NCBI RefSeq assembly: GCF_026342405.1
Contig: NZ_JAPEMU010000001.1
Coordinates: 6,138,001-6,202,000 of the forward strand
Source: Kitasatospora sp. NBC_00240
GTDB taxonomy: Bacteria > Actinomycetota > Actinomycetes > Streptomycetales > Streptomycetaceae
Reading direction: 5' to 3'
Length of the DNA stretch: 64,000 nucleotides
The position numbers were made by a program, and so were the translations under genes. Positions 8,364-16,853 of the stretch are shown piece by piece. Position 1 is the first letter of the stretch; each line of letters opens with the position of its first letter. The notes under the pieces were generated by a model. That model was not told the origin of the DNA. It saw nothing but the letters and a program-made list of their open reading frames with translations, and searched no databases.

Positions 8364-9437
8364 CTACCGGGGCAGCCTCACCACGGTGCCCGTGGCGGCG
8401 CCGGCGCGCGCCGCCTCCAGCACGGTCAGCGTGGCGACCGCGTCCCGCGGGTCGACCGGGAGCGGGCCGGTGCCGGCCAGGGCGGCGGCGATGCCCGCGT
8501 AGTAGGCGGGGTAGTCGCCGGGCAGGGTGGGGAGCGGCGCGGCGCTCTCGTTGGTGCCGAAGGCGCCGTGGTGGGCCTCCTCGTCGGCGCCCCAGGGGCG
8601 GGTGCCGTCGGGCCGGTGTCCGGCCTTCAGCTCGGCCTCCTGCGGGTCCATGCCGAACTTGACGTACCCGGCGCGGTCGCCGAGCACCCGCAGGCGCGGG
8701 CCGACCAGCGGGGTGACGGCACTGGTCCACAGGTGGGAACGGGCGCCGCCGTCGTGGGTGAGGGCGAGGAAGGAGTCGTCGTCGACCACGGCGCCGTCCC
8801 GGCGGGTGTCGATCTCGGCGTACACGCTCTCGACCGGGCCGAGCAGGGTGATCGCCTGGTCGACCAGGTGGCTGCCGAGGTCGTAGAGGGTGCCGCCGGC
8901 CTCGGCCGGGTCGGCCAGCTCGCGCCAGCCGGCCTTGGGCTTGGGCCGGAACCGCTCGAACCGGGACTCGAAGCGGTGCACGCGTCCGAGCGCGCCGGTC
9001 TCCACCAGGTGCCGGGCGGTCAGGAAGTCGCCGTCCCAGCGGCGGTTCTGGAAGACCGAGAGCAGCACGCCGCGGCTCTCGGCGAATTCGCAGAGGTCCA
9101 GCGCGGCGGCCGCGGTGGCGGCCAGCGGCTTGTCGACCACGGTGGCCAGCCCGGCCGTGAGCGCGGCCCGGGCCAGCGGGACGTGGGTGCGGTTGGGGGA
9201 GGCGACGACGACCAGGTCCAGGGCGTCCGGGTCGGCGAACAGGTCCTCGGGGGTGTCGACGGCCCGGGCGTCGGGGTGTTCCGCGCGGAGCTTCGCGCGG
9301 CGTTCCGGGTTGGCGGTGACCACGGCCTCCAGCCGTAGCCCGGGGGTGGTGGCGATCAGCGGCGCGTGGAAGGCGGAGCCGGCCAGGCCGTAACCGACCA
9401 GGCCGACACGGAACGGGGGGCGGGGCGCGGTGCTCAT
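8364..9437 (-). CDS. Gfo/Idh/MocA family oxidoreductase
   Basis: A 357-residue NAD(P)-dependent dehydrogenase. The Rossmann nucleotide site GLVGYGLAGSAFH lies at residues ~12-24, followed by VVASPNRTHVPLARAAL and the hallmark VDKPLAAT carrying the conserved Lys-Pro. The C-terminal half is the family's alpha/beta substrate domain with YDLGSHLVDQAITLLGP, containing the usual catalytic His. Substrates in the family are sugars or inositols; this one is not identifiable. The ATG at 9437 is preferred to a GTG three codons upstream (9446); neither has a strong ribosome site. It stands alone, convergent to the toxin gene. Confidence 0.88.
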   Translation of the reverse strand: MSTAPRPPFRVGLVGYGLAGSAFHAPLIATTPGLRLEAVVTANPERRAKLRAEHPDARAVDTPEDLFADPDALDLVVVASPNRTHVPLARAALTAGLATVVDKPLAATAAAALDLCEFAESRGVLLSVFQNRRWDGDFLTARHLVETGALGRVHRFESRFERFRPKPKAGWRELADPAEAGGTLYDLGSHLVDQAITLLGPVESVYAEIDTRRDGAVVDDDSFLALTHDGGARSHLWTSAVTPLVGPRLRVLGDRAGYVKFGMDPQEAELKAGHRPDGTRPWGADEEAHHGAFGTNESAAPLPTLPGDYPAYYAGIAAALAGTGPLPVDPRDAVATLTVLEAARAGAATGTVVRLPR

Positions 9438-9500
9438 GCCGCCCACTCAATCACCGCGCCCGCCGCCCGTCGCTCCGCCACCACGGCCGCGGCGGCGTTT

Positions 9501-10601
9501 TCAGCGCGCGTGGGTGCCGGGGGCGCGCCGGCCGCGGCGCAGCGCGAAGACGGTGGCGCCGGCGAGCAGGAAGGCGGCCCCGATCGAGGCGAGGATGCCG
9601 AGTGAGCGGTCGGAGCCGGTCTGGGCGAGCCTCTCGGCGTCGGCGACGGCGGTGCTGCCTGCGGTTCCCTCGGTGTCGGCGGTCCCGGGCGCGGTGGTGG
9701 GGTTCGCGGTCAGCGCGGCGGCGGGGGCCGGTCCGGGGGTCGGGTCGGTGCTGCCGGCCGCGGCGGCGGGTACGGCGCCGGCGCCGCCCGGGGTGGCGGG
9801 TGCGGCGGGCGCGGGCGCGGTCGGGCTGCCGGCGGAGGTGGCGCCGGTGCCGGCCGTGCTGCCCGTGCCGGGGGTGGTCGGGGCGGTCGGCGTGGCGGGG
9901 TGGGAGTGACCGGCCCCGGCGCCGCCGGCCGGCGGGACGGGCGTGCTGCCGGGGGCGCTGCCGCTGCCGTCGAAGACCACGTCGGAGCAGGAGTAGAAGG
10001 CCTCGGGGCTGTCCGAGCGCTGCCAGATCGCGTAGACCAGCTGGCGTCCGGTCCGCCCGGCGGGGATCTTGGCGGGCAGGACGTAGGAGCCGTCGACGAG
10101 CTGCGGGTCGGTGACCGTGACGAAGGGCTGCGCGTCGAGGTTCGACCAGGCCAGCGGCTTGGCGGGGTCGTAGCCGCTGTTGGTGAGGAACAGCTGGAAG
10201 GTGCCCTTGTGCGGGGCGGTGGCCCGGAACCGGAAGGTGAAGTCGCTGCCGGAGGTGAGGTTGGTGGCCGGCCAGTCGGCACGGGCCAGGTCCATCCCCT
10301 TGTACACCTCGTTGCCGGCGCTGCAGAGCTTGCCGTCGGGGATCAGGCCCCGGTGCTGGCCGGCGGCGTCGCCGATCCGCAGGCTCATCCAGTCGTAGAG
10401 CGCCGCCGTGCCGCCGGCCGCGACGGCGGCCTTGCAGGCGGCCGACTTCGGGATCTCGGCGCCCTCCAGGTAGCAGCCCTCGACCCGGCTCAGCGGGTTC
10501 TGCATGGAGCCGTGCGCGACGGCCTCCGGGGCTGCGGCGGTGCCGGCCAGGGCGCAGCCGACGAGGGTGAGGAGAACGGTGGTCAGGCGGCGCTTGAGCA
10601 T
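9501..10601 (-). CDS. AA10 lytic polysaccharide monooxygenase with LAXTG cell-wall sorting signal
   Basis: A 366-residue secreted copper enzyme. The signal peptide ends at AVA/His30, so mature His30 (HGSMQNPLSR) is the N-terminal half of the copper histidine brace; the second His is in TAPHKGTFQLFLT. The AA10 domain runs to about residue 205 (CSDVVFDG) and should cleave chitin or cellulose oxidatively. Then comes ~115 residues of Pro/Ala/Thr linker and, at 325-329, LAQTG followed by a hydrophobic helix and RRGRR: a sortase signal of the class E type. The enzyme should therefore be covalently wall-bound, whereas most AA10 proteins are released. ATG 10601 has AAGGAGT upstream. No other carbohydrate domain is present. 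Confidence 0.9.
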   Translation of the reverse strand: MLKRRLTTVLLTLVGCALAGTAAAPEAVAHGSMQNPLSRVEGCYLEGAEIPKSAACKAAVAAGGTAALYDWMSLRIGDAAGQHRGLIPDGKLCSAGNEVYKGMDLARADWPATNLTSGSDFTFRFRATAPHKGTFQLFLTNSGYDPAKPLAWSNLDAQPFVTVTDPQLVDGSYVLPAKIPAGRTGRQLVYAIWQRSDSPEAFYSCSDVVFDGSGSAPGSTPVPPAGGAGAGHSHPATPTAPTTPGTGSTAGTGATSAGSPTAPAPAAPATPGGAGAVPAAAAGSTDPTPGPAPAAALTANPTTAPGTADTEGTAGSTAVADAERLAQTGSDRSLGILASIGAAFLLAGATVFALRRGRRAPGTHAR

Positions 10602-10928
10602 GGGCGGGGGACTCCTTCTGAGGAGCTGGGTGAGGGTTCGGTGCCTCACGCTAGCCCCGCCGGACGGCCGTACTGATGGGTAATCAGTGCGGTTAGGGGC
10701 GGCTTAAGGAGTCGTTGAGGGGGCCGTGCGGGCCGGCCCCGAAGTCCGGTGGGCGGGCAGTGCTGCCGTCGGGCAGGTGTGCGGATTAGGCTGTGCCCCG
10801 TTGGGGCAGCCAGCAGTACCCCCGGCCGCCCGGTGTTCCCTGCGGGAGTCCGGGCGGGTGGGGCGCGCACCGGAGACGTTGCGCAGCTCGTTTCGTACGA
10901 CCATCGCAAGACTTCGGGAGACACGCAC
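10602..10928. other. Divergent promoter region with an AT-rich inverted repeat
   Basis: The 327 bases between the AA10 gene and the HAD gene contain no supported gene. ACTGAT-gggta-ATCAGT (10672-10688) is a perfect 6-bp inverted repeat in otherwise GC-rich DNA. On the minus strand one arm lies about 18 bases before TAGCGT, a plausible -10 for the AA10 gene, so it could be an operator. Binding factor unknown. Confidence 0.5.
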
Positions 10929-11708
10929 GTGGCAGACCGCAAGCCCATCGAGTCCTGGCTGACCGACATGGACGGCGTCCTCATCCACGAGGGCACGCCG
11001 ATTCCCGGCGCTGAGGAGTTCCTCCGCCGGCTGCAGGAATCCGGCAAGCCGTTCCTGGTCCTCACCAACAACTCCATCTACACGCCGCGTGACCTCAGCG
11101 CCCGACTGGCCGGCATGGGCCTGAACGTGCCGGAGGAGCGGATCTGGACGTCCGCGCTCGCCACCGCGAAGTTCCTCAAGGGCCAGCGCCCGGGCGGCAC
11201 CGCGTACGTCATCGGCGAGTCCGGTCTCACCACCGCGCTCTACCAGGCCGGTTACGTGCTGACCGACAACAACCCGGACTACGTGGTGCTGGGCGAGACC
11301 CGCACCTACAGCTTCGAGGCCCTCACCAAGGCGATCCGCCTGATCAACGCCGGTGCCCGCTTCATCTGCACCAACCCGGACGAGACCGGCCCCTCCACCG
11401 AGGGCGTGCTGCCGGCCACCGGCTCGGTCGCCGCGCTGATCACCAAGGCGACCGGCGTCGACCCGTACTTCGTCGGCAAGCCCAACCCGCTGATGATGCG
11501 CGAGGCGCTCAACAGCGCCGGTGCCCACTCGGAGACCGCCGTGATGATCGGCGACCGGATGGACACCGACATCGTCGCCGGCATGGAGGCCGGCATGGAG
11601 ACCATCCTGGTGCTGACCGGCCTCACCGCCGCGGCCGACGTGGAGCGCTTCCCGTACCGGCCGACCCGGGTGGTCAAGTCCATCGCCGACCTGATCGAGA
11701 TGATCTAG
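10929..11708 (+). CDS. HAD-IIA family phosphatase (NagD-like)
   Basis: A 259-residue haloacid dehalogenase-type hydrolase. Motif I is DMDGVL with the nucleophile Asp13 and acid Asp15, motif II is VLTNNS, motif III the Lys of VGKPNPLM, and motif IV GDRMDTDIVAG. The large cap between motifs II and III marks subclass IIA, which dephosphorylates small molecules such as sugar or nucleoside monophosphates. Its substrate cannot be read off. The GTG at 10929 is preceded by GGGAG. Followed by a strong hairpin; apparently monocistronic. Confidence 0.88.
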   Translation: MADRKPIESWLTDMDGVLIHEGTPIPGAEEFLRRLQESGKPFLVLTNNSIYTPRDLSARLAGMGLNVPEERIWTSALATAKFLKGQRPGGTAYVIGESGLTTALYQAGYVLTDNNPDYVVLGETRTYSFEALTKAIRLINAGARFICTNPDETGPSTEGVLPATGSVAALITKATGVDPYFVGKPNPLMMREALNSAGAHSETAVMIGDRMDTDIVAGMEAGMETILVLTGLTAAADVERFPYRPTRVVKSIADLIEMI

Positions 11709-11722
11709 CGGCCGACGCCCGA

Positions 11723-11765
11723 ACGGGCCCCGCTCCACGGCTGCCGGCCGCGGGGCGGGGCCCGT
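11723..11765 (+). terminator. Hairpin terminator after the HAD gene
   Basis: ACGGGCCCCGC (11723-11733) pairs perfectly with 11755-11765, an 11-bp stem over a 21-base loop that can itself fold. It begins 15 bases after the HAD stop and is followed by CGTTCCTT. Confidence 0.7.
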
Positions 11766-11789
11766 CGTTCCTTGAGGGGGGAAGGGATC

Positions 11790-13016
11790 ATGAGTCTTCC
11801 GAAGGCGGGTCCGCCGCGGGCCGAGGCGGTCGCGGCGGTGGAGGAGGCCGAGCAGGCCGGCGGGGAGCCGAGCGGCGCCGCGGAGAAGCGGGTCACCTGG
11901 GCGGAGCTCTACTTCGACCTGGTGTTCGTCTTCGCGATCACCCAGGTCTCGGCGCTGCTGCACCACCACCACGACTGGGCGGGCGTCGCGCAGGCGCTGG
12001 TGGTCTTCGTCCCGGTCTACTGGTGCTGGGTCGGCACGACCGTCCAGGCCAACATCCGGGACGTCGACAACGTCCGCGACCGGCTCGGCATCTTCGCCGT
12101 CGGCCTGGCCGGGCTGTTCATGGCGCTGGCGCTGCCGGGCGCGTACGGCCGCCGGGGGCTGCTCCTCGGCGGGGCGTACTGGGCGGCGCGGCTGGTGCTG
12201 TTCGGGATGCTGGCCCGGGTGCCCGGCGTGCTGCGCGGGCCGTACGGGATCGGCGCGCTGGTGAGCGGCCCGCTGCTGCTCGCGGGCGGGCTGCTGGACG
12301 GCGGCCCGCGGGTGCTGCTCTGGTCGCTGGCGGCGCTCTGCGACCTGTCCGCGCCGGTGGTCCTGCGCCGCCGGCTGGCCAAGGTGGCGTACCACCCGGC
12401 CCACATGCCGGAGCGGTTCGGCCTGTTCCTGCTGGTCGCGCTCGGCGAGTCGATCGTCGGCACCGGTGCGGCGGCCGCCGGGGCGGCTCTGGACGCGGCC
12501 GAACTGCTCGCGGTGGCGGCCGCGTTCACCATCTCCTGCGGCCTGTGGTGGCAGTACTTCGTCTACGCGGCGGACGCGATGCGGCACGCCGTGACGGTCG
12601 CCGAGTCCCGCCGGGACGTCATCCGGCGGGTCTTCCAGTACGGGCATCTGAGCCTGCTCGCCGGGGTGATCGCCGTCGCGGTCGGGTTCGGCGAGACGGT
12701 CGCCCACCCGGGGCAGGCGCTCGGCGGCGGCGCCGCCGGACTGCTCTACGGGGGCTGCGGCCTCTACCTGCTGAGCTTCGGCTACACCCGCTGGATGATG
12801 TTCCGGAAGGTGTCCGGCACCCGGATCGCCGCCGCCTGCCTGGTGTTCGTGCTGGTGCCGGTGGTGATGCGGCTGCCCGCGCTCGCCGCGCTGCTGACGC
12901 TGGCCGCCCTGCTGGTCGCGCTGAACGTGGTCGAGCACCTGCGGGTACGGCGGGCGGCCGCTGCCGGGGCGGCGGTCCGGGAGGCGCCGGCCCGCGCGGT
13001 GCCCGAGCCACGCTGA
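11790..13016 (+). CDS. Low temperature requirement protein A (LtrA) family membrane protein
   Basis: A 408-residue protein with about ten hydrophobic segments. The family signature ELYFDLVFVFAITQVSALLHHHHDW follows a ~45-residue hydrophilic N-terminus, and the second family block HPAHMPERFGLFLLVALGES is near residue 205. LtrA proteins are named from a Listeria cold-growth locus; their molecular function is not settled. The ATG at 11790 has GGGGGGAAGGG upstream. A second, clearly related LtrA gene lies at 41736. Isolated transcription unit between the HAD hairpin and ung. Confidence 0.9.
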   Translation: MSLPKAGPPRAEAVAAVEEAEQAGGEPSGAAEKRVTWAELYFDLVFVFAITQVSALLHHHHDWAGVAQALVVFVPVYWCWVGTTVQANIRDVDNVRDRLGIFAVGLAGLFMALALPGAYGRRGLLLGGAYWAARLVLFGMLARVPGVLRGPYGIGALVSGPLLLAGGLLDGGPRVLLWSLAALCDLSAPVVLRRRLAKVAYHPAHMPERFGLFLLVALGESIVGTGAAAAGAALDAAELLAVAAAFTISCGLWWQYFVYAADAMRHAVTVAESRRDVIRRVFQYGHLSLLAGVIAVAVGFGETVAHPGQALGGGAAGLLYGGCGLYLLSFGYTRWMMFRKVSGTRIAAACLVFVLVPVVMRLPALAALLTLAALLVALNVVEHLRVRRAAAAGAAVREAPARAVPEPR

Positions 13017-13140
13017 GGCGGGCGTTGTCGGTGGGGCTGTGTAGCGTTCGGGGTGGAAGAAGGACGTACCGGGCACCGCGCGGTACGCCTAGGTCGGGGT
13101 GGCGCGGCCGTGTGCCGCCGCCTGGTGGGAGGTTGAAGTC

Positions 13141-13854
13141 GTGACGGACACTGTCGAGGCCGGCGTGGGCGCGGGGTTGGAACTGCCGGAGTCCTGGCGC
13201 GGGGTGCTGGCCGACGAGGCCGGCAAGCCGTACTTCGCCGAGCTGGCGGCCTTCGTGGCGGACCAGCGTGCCGAGCACCAGGTCTTCCCGCCGGCCGGCC
13301 AGGAGTTCTCGGCACTGGACGCGACGCCGTACGACAAGGTCCGGGTGCTCGTCCTCGGGCAGGACCCGTACCACGACGACAACCAGGCGCACGGCATGAG
13401 CTTCTCCGTCCTGCCGGGCGTGAAGACCCCGCCGTCGCTGCGCAACATCTTCAAGGAGCTGGACGCCGACCTCGGCATCCCGGCCCCCGACAACGGGTAC
13501 CTGATGCACTGGGCCGAGCAGGGCGTCCTGCTGCTCAACGCGGTGCTCACGGTCCGCGCGCACGAGCCCAACTCGCACAAGGCCAAGGGCTGGGAGAAGT
13601 TCACCGACGCCGTGATCAAGGCGGTCAGCGACCGTGAGGAGCCGGTCGTCTTCGTGCTCTGGGGCAACTACGCGAAGAAGAAGCTGCCGCTGATCGACAC
13701 CTCGCGGCACGTGGTGGTGCAGGGGGCGCACCCCTCCCCGCTGTCCGCGAAGCTGTTCTTCGGCAGCCGTCCGTTCTCGCAGATCAACGAGGCGCTGGAC
13801 GGCTTCGGCGTCGACCCGATCGACTGGCGGGTGCCGGACGTCAAGGCCGGCTGA
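13141..13854 (+). CDS. ung: Uracil-DNA glycosylase
   Basis: A 237-residue family 1 uracil-DNA glycosylase that removes uracil from DNA to start base excision repair. The water-activating motif GQDPYHD contains Asp75; LLLNAVLTV and VLWGNYAKKK are the conserved uracil-pocket and strand elements; HPSPLSA is the leucine-intercalation loop with the catalytic His. Length is normal. The GTG at 13141 follows GGGAGG. The leader carries a 7-bp inverted repeat (CGTACCG, 13065-13071, with 13081-13087), which may be a small hairpin or a regulatory site. Confidence 0.95.
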   Translation: MTDTVEAGVGAGLELPESWRGVLADEAGKPYFAELAAFVADQRAEHQVFPPAGQEFSALDATPYDKVRVLVLGQDPYHDDNQAHGMSFSVLPGVKTPPSLRNIFKELDADLGIPAPDNGYLMHWAEQGVLLLNAVLTVRAHEPNSHKAKGWEKFTDAVIKAVSDREEPVVFVLWGNYAKKKLPLIDTSRHVVVQGAHPSPLSAKLFFGSRPFSQINEALDGFGVDPIDWRVPDVKAG

Positions 13855-13979
13855 GCACGGTGGCGCGGGGTGTGGCGGGCTGAGCGCCCGTCACCCCCGC
13901 CGGCCGCTCCCCGGGCCCGCGGCCCGGTCCCGGCACCGTGGGAGACTTGATCGACCACGGGGACGGGGGAGGGGCCGTT

Positions 13980-15041
13980 TTGCTGCACGCCGGATGGCGG
14001 GGCCTGCTGCGCGCGCCCGTCGTGGGGGTCCTGGCGCTCGCCCTCGCCGCACCCCTGGCGGCCTGCGACGCGGCGCCGCCCACCGGCCCGCCCGCCGCAC
14101 CGCCCGCCGCACCGCCCTCGGCGTCGGCCGACGGGCCCGGCACACCGGGTGCCGGTGCCCCGCGACAGCCGGACGGCCAGAGCTTCTACGTCTCCGACCG
14201 GACGGCCGCGGCCCGCCGGCTCACCGAACTGCGCGCGCAGGGCCGCACCGCCGAGGCGAAGGCGATCGCCCGGCTGGCCGGCGCGCCGTCCGCGCACTGG
14301 CTGGTGGGCGGGGACGACCGGGCGGCGGTGGAGGAGCTCGGCCGCGCGGCGACCGCCGCCGGCCGCACCGCCCTGTTCGTCGCCTACAACATCCCGCAGC
14401 GCGACTGCGGCAGCTTCGCGGCCGGCGGCGCCCCCGACGCGGCGTCCTACCGGGCCTGGGTGGACGGGCTGTCGGCGGGCCTGGCCGACCGCCGGGCCTG
14501 GGTGGTGCTGGAGCCGGACGCCGTGCCGCACGCCTTGGACGGGTGCGGCGCCAAGGGCATCGACGCCGCGGAGCGGTACGCGCTGCTGGCCCACGCGGTG
14601 GCGGAGCTGAAGCGGCACCCGCGGGTGCGGGTGTACCTGGACGCGGGCAACGCGGGCTGGGCGCAGGACCGCTCCGCGCTGGTCGACGCGCTGAACCGGT
14701 CCGGGATCGGGCAGGCGGACGGCTTCGCGGTCAACGTCGCCAACTTCTACGGCACCGAGCAGAGCGCCTCGTACGGCGCCGGGCTGTCCGCGGCGCTCGG
14801 CGGCAAGCACTTCGTCATCGACACCAGCCGCAACGGCAAGGGCCCGCTGGGCGGCGGCGCCTGGTGCAACCCGCCGGGGCGGGCGATCGGCGAGACCCCC
14901 ACCGAGCGGACCGGCCGGCCGGGCGTGGACGCCTACCTCTGGGTGAAGATCCCGGGGGAGTCGGACGGCGACTGCGGGCGGGGCGAGCCCGGGGCGGGCC
15001 AGTTCTGGCTCGACTACGCCCTGGGCCTGGCCACCCGGTAG
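13980..15041 (+). CDS. Glycoside hydrolase family 6 lipoprotein (cellulase-type)
   Basis: A protein of 353 residues hydrolysing beta-1,4-glucan. Family 6 motifs are in order: YNIPQRDCGSFAAGG, LEPDAVPH with the likely catalytic Asp, YLDAGNAGW, VANFYGTE, IDTSRNG, WCNPPGR and DAYLWVKIPGESDG. From the TTG at 13980 the signal peptide is regular and ends in the lipobox LAAC (Cys29), so the enzyme should be membrane-anchored. GGGGGAGGGG precedes that TTG. A GTG at 13938 in the same frame would add 14 acidic residues unlike a signal peptide. No carbohydrate-binding module. A 7-bp hairpin at 13911-13927 may end the ung transcript. Confidence 0.88.
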   Translation: MLHAGWRGLLRAPVVGVLALALAAPLAACDAAPPTGPPAAPPAAPPSASADGPGTPGAGAPRQPDGQSFYVSDRTAAARRLTELRAQGRTAEAKAIARLAGAPSAHWLVGGDDRAAVEELGRAATAAGRTALFVAYNIPQRDCGSFAAGGAPDAASYRAWVDGLSAGLADRRAWVVLEPDAVPHALDGCGAKGIDAAERYALLAHAVAELKRHPRVRVYLDAGNAGWAQDRSALVDALNRSGIGQADGFAVNVANFYGTEQSASYGAGLSAALGGKHFVIDTSRNGKGPLGGGAWCNPPGRAIGETPTERTGRPGVDAYLWVKIPGESDGDCGRGEPGAGQFWLDYALGLATR

Positions 15042-15118
15042 CGCACCCGGCGCGCCGCCCCACCGCGGTCGACGGGCGTGACGCGGCCGCCAGGACCGTC
15101 GCCGCAGTGGCCCGTCGC

Positions 15119-15174
15119 CCGACCTCGGCGGCCCGACCTCAGCCGCCCCACCTCGGCCGCCCGACCTCAGCCGG
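15119..15174. repeat. Four tandem 14-bp repeats between convergent genes
   Basis: Four head-to-tail copies of a 14-bp unit, CCGACCTCGGCCGC-like, at 15119, 15133, 15147 and 15161, each with one to three changes. The last copy includes the stop codon of the deacetylase gene (15167-15169). No terminator hairpin is obvious here. Confidence 0.85.
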
Positions 15175-16444
15175 CCGCCCCGAGGAAGCTCTCCCAGCCG
15201 CCGGCCGGCGCCTGGCCCACGTTCAGCGACCGCAGCTTGCGCAGGGTGGACTGGTCCTGCACCTCCAGCCAGTCGACCAGCTGCCGGAAGGACACCAGCC
15301 GCACCTCGGGCTTGCCCGCGACGGTCTTCAGGGTCTCCTCCACGGCGTCCATGTAGATGCCGCCGTTCCACTGCTCGAAGTGGTTGCCGATGAACAGCGG
15401 CGCCCGGTTGCCGTTGTACGCCCGGTCGAACCCGGCGAGGTAGCAGTCCCGGGCCTGGGCGCGCCACTCCGGGTACTTGGCCGGGTCGCCCTTGGTGCTG
15501 CCGGCGGACTGGTTGGCGAGGATGTTGTAGTCCATCGAGAGCACCTGGAAGGTGTGCCCGGGGAAGGGCAGGCCCTGCAGCGGGAAGTCCCAGACCTTGC
15601 CGTCCTGCACCTTCTGGGGCCAGATCTGCAGGCCCCCCGACGAGCTGGCGTCGTACTTCCAGCCCAGCGCGGCGGCGGTCGGCAGCAGCCCCTTCTGACC
15701 CTCCAGGCAGGGCGTGCGGCCGCCGATCAGCTCCTTGCGGTAGTCGAAGGGCAGCGGGTCGACGTCGGTGAAGCCGGTGTTGGTCCGCCACTGGGTGACG
15801 AAGGAGACGGCCTGGTCGATCTCGCTCTTCCAGTCCTCGGGGGTCCACTTGTTGACGCCGTTGCCGTCCGGCCGGGTCGAGCAGAAGTGCCCGTTGAAGT
15901 GGGTGCCGATCTCGTGGCCGGCCAGCCAGGCCTGGCTGATCAGCTTGATGGTGCTCTTCACCGCGCCCTCGGACAGGTACGGGATGTCGGAGGCGCCGAC
16001 CGAGTGCTTCGGCGGGTGGTAGAGGTCCGACTTGCCCTTGGGCAGGGTGTAGATGCCGGAGAGGAAGAAGGTCATCGCCGCCTTGTGCTCCTCGGCGAGC
16101 TTGAGGAAGCGGGGGAACTGGCCGTCGTCGGTGCCGCCCGCGCCGTCCCAGGAGAAGACCACGAACTGCGGCGGGCGCTCGCCCGGCTTGAGCTTCTCGG
16201 CCTTCGGCTGGTTCGGCTGGGCGCCGGTGTCGGCGGTGGAGCCGTCCCCGATCGGCGTGCCCTTCACCGGGCTGCTGCCCGGGCTGCCCGGCTTGCCGCC
16301 GCCGGCCGTGGTGGCACTCCCGGTTCCCGTGCCCGGCCCGGCGTCCGACCCCGCCTTGGAGCCGCTGGAGCAGGCCGTGACCGCCCCGAGCGCCGCCGTG
16401 GCGACGGTGGCGCTCAGCATGGTCCTGCGCGAGATGCCGGTCAT
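15167..16444 (-). CDS. Tat-type lipoprotein with polysaccharide deacetylase-like fold
   Basis: A 425-residue secreted protein. SRRTML (residues 5-10) is a twin-arginine motif and VTAC (Cys25) a lipobox, so it is probably exported folded and lipid-anchored. A Gly/Ser/Thr linker extends to about residue 95. The catalytic domain resembles NodB-type deacetylases: VFSWDGAGGTDD near 105 in place of the usual TFDDG, and HEIGTHFNGH as the metal-binding His motif. The second motif-1 Asp is not at its usual place, so activity may be altered. The ATG at 16444 has AGGGGAG upstream. It is convergent with the GH6 gene and could modify the same wall or environmental polymers. Confidence 0.8.
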   Translation of the reverse strand: MTGISRRTMLSATVATAALGAVTACSSGSKAGSDAGPGTGTGSATTAGGGKPGSPGSSPVKGTPIGDGSTADTGAQPNQPKAEKLKPGERPPQFVVFSWDGAGGTDDGQFPRFLKLAEEHKAAMTFFLSGIYTLPKGKSDLYHPPKHSVGASDIPYLSEGAVKSTIKLISQAWLAGHEIGTHFNGHFCSTRPDGNGVNKWTPEDWKSEIDQAVSFVTQWRTNTGFTDVDPLPFDYRKELIGGRTPCLEGQKGLLPTAAALGWKYDASSSGGLQIWPQKVQDGKVWDFPLQGLPFPGHTFQVLSMDYNILANQSAGSTKGDPAKYPEWRAQARDCYLAGFDRAYNGNRAPLFIGNHFEQWNGGIYMDAVEETLKTVAGKPEVRLVSFRQLVDWLEVQDQSTLRKLRSLNVGQAPAGGWESFLGAAG

Positions 16445-16853
16445 GATCTCCCCTGGTGCCAGATGCCCGGGCATGGCGCGGCGGAGCCCAGGAAAACGTC
16501 CTGCGGGCGGCTCCCGGACGGGTTCGCGGGAGCGTCGGCAGGACAGATGGCTTTGCCGGTCATATAGGACATTAATGAATATTCCGCCATCAGCATGTCA
16601 TGCGGCGATGGGGCCGACCAAGGCTTCGGTCCGCCGTTACCCATCACGCGGACGGCGGGCGGGAGGCTGCGTGCGGCGACGTTCTGTTGCCGTCCTGTGA
16701 CGGAGCCGCCGGATCGTCAGGCGGGTACGGGGGAGCTGCCTGTGGTCGGTGGTCGGCGGCCGCACGGGGCGGCGGGACCACGGGCCCGGACCTGCGGCGG
16801 CGCCCGATCCGGGCGGTCCCGGGTCGGGCGGTCAAGGTCGGACGGGCCGCGGG
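16445..16853. other. Intergenic region with AT-rich promoter-like segment
   Basis: No supported gene in 409 bases. The segment 16558-16582 (TCATATAGGACATTAATGAAT) is the most AT-rich part of the region and lies about 115-140 bases upstream of the leftward deacetylase gene, so it probably holds that promoter; on the minus strand TAATGT and TATATG are candidate -10 hexamers. The part near DedA shows only short GGTCGGGC-type repeats. Confidence 0.45.

Noticed and set aside
16441..16647. 68-codon minus-strand frame before the deacetylase gene
   Set aside because: It covers the AT-rich promoter segment, lacks a ribosome site and has codon use unlike its neighbours.
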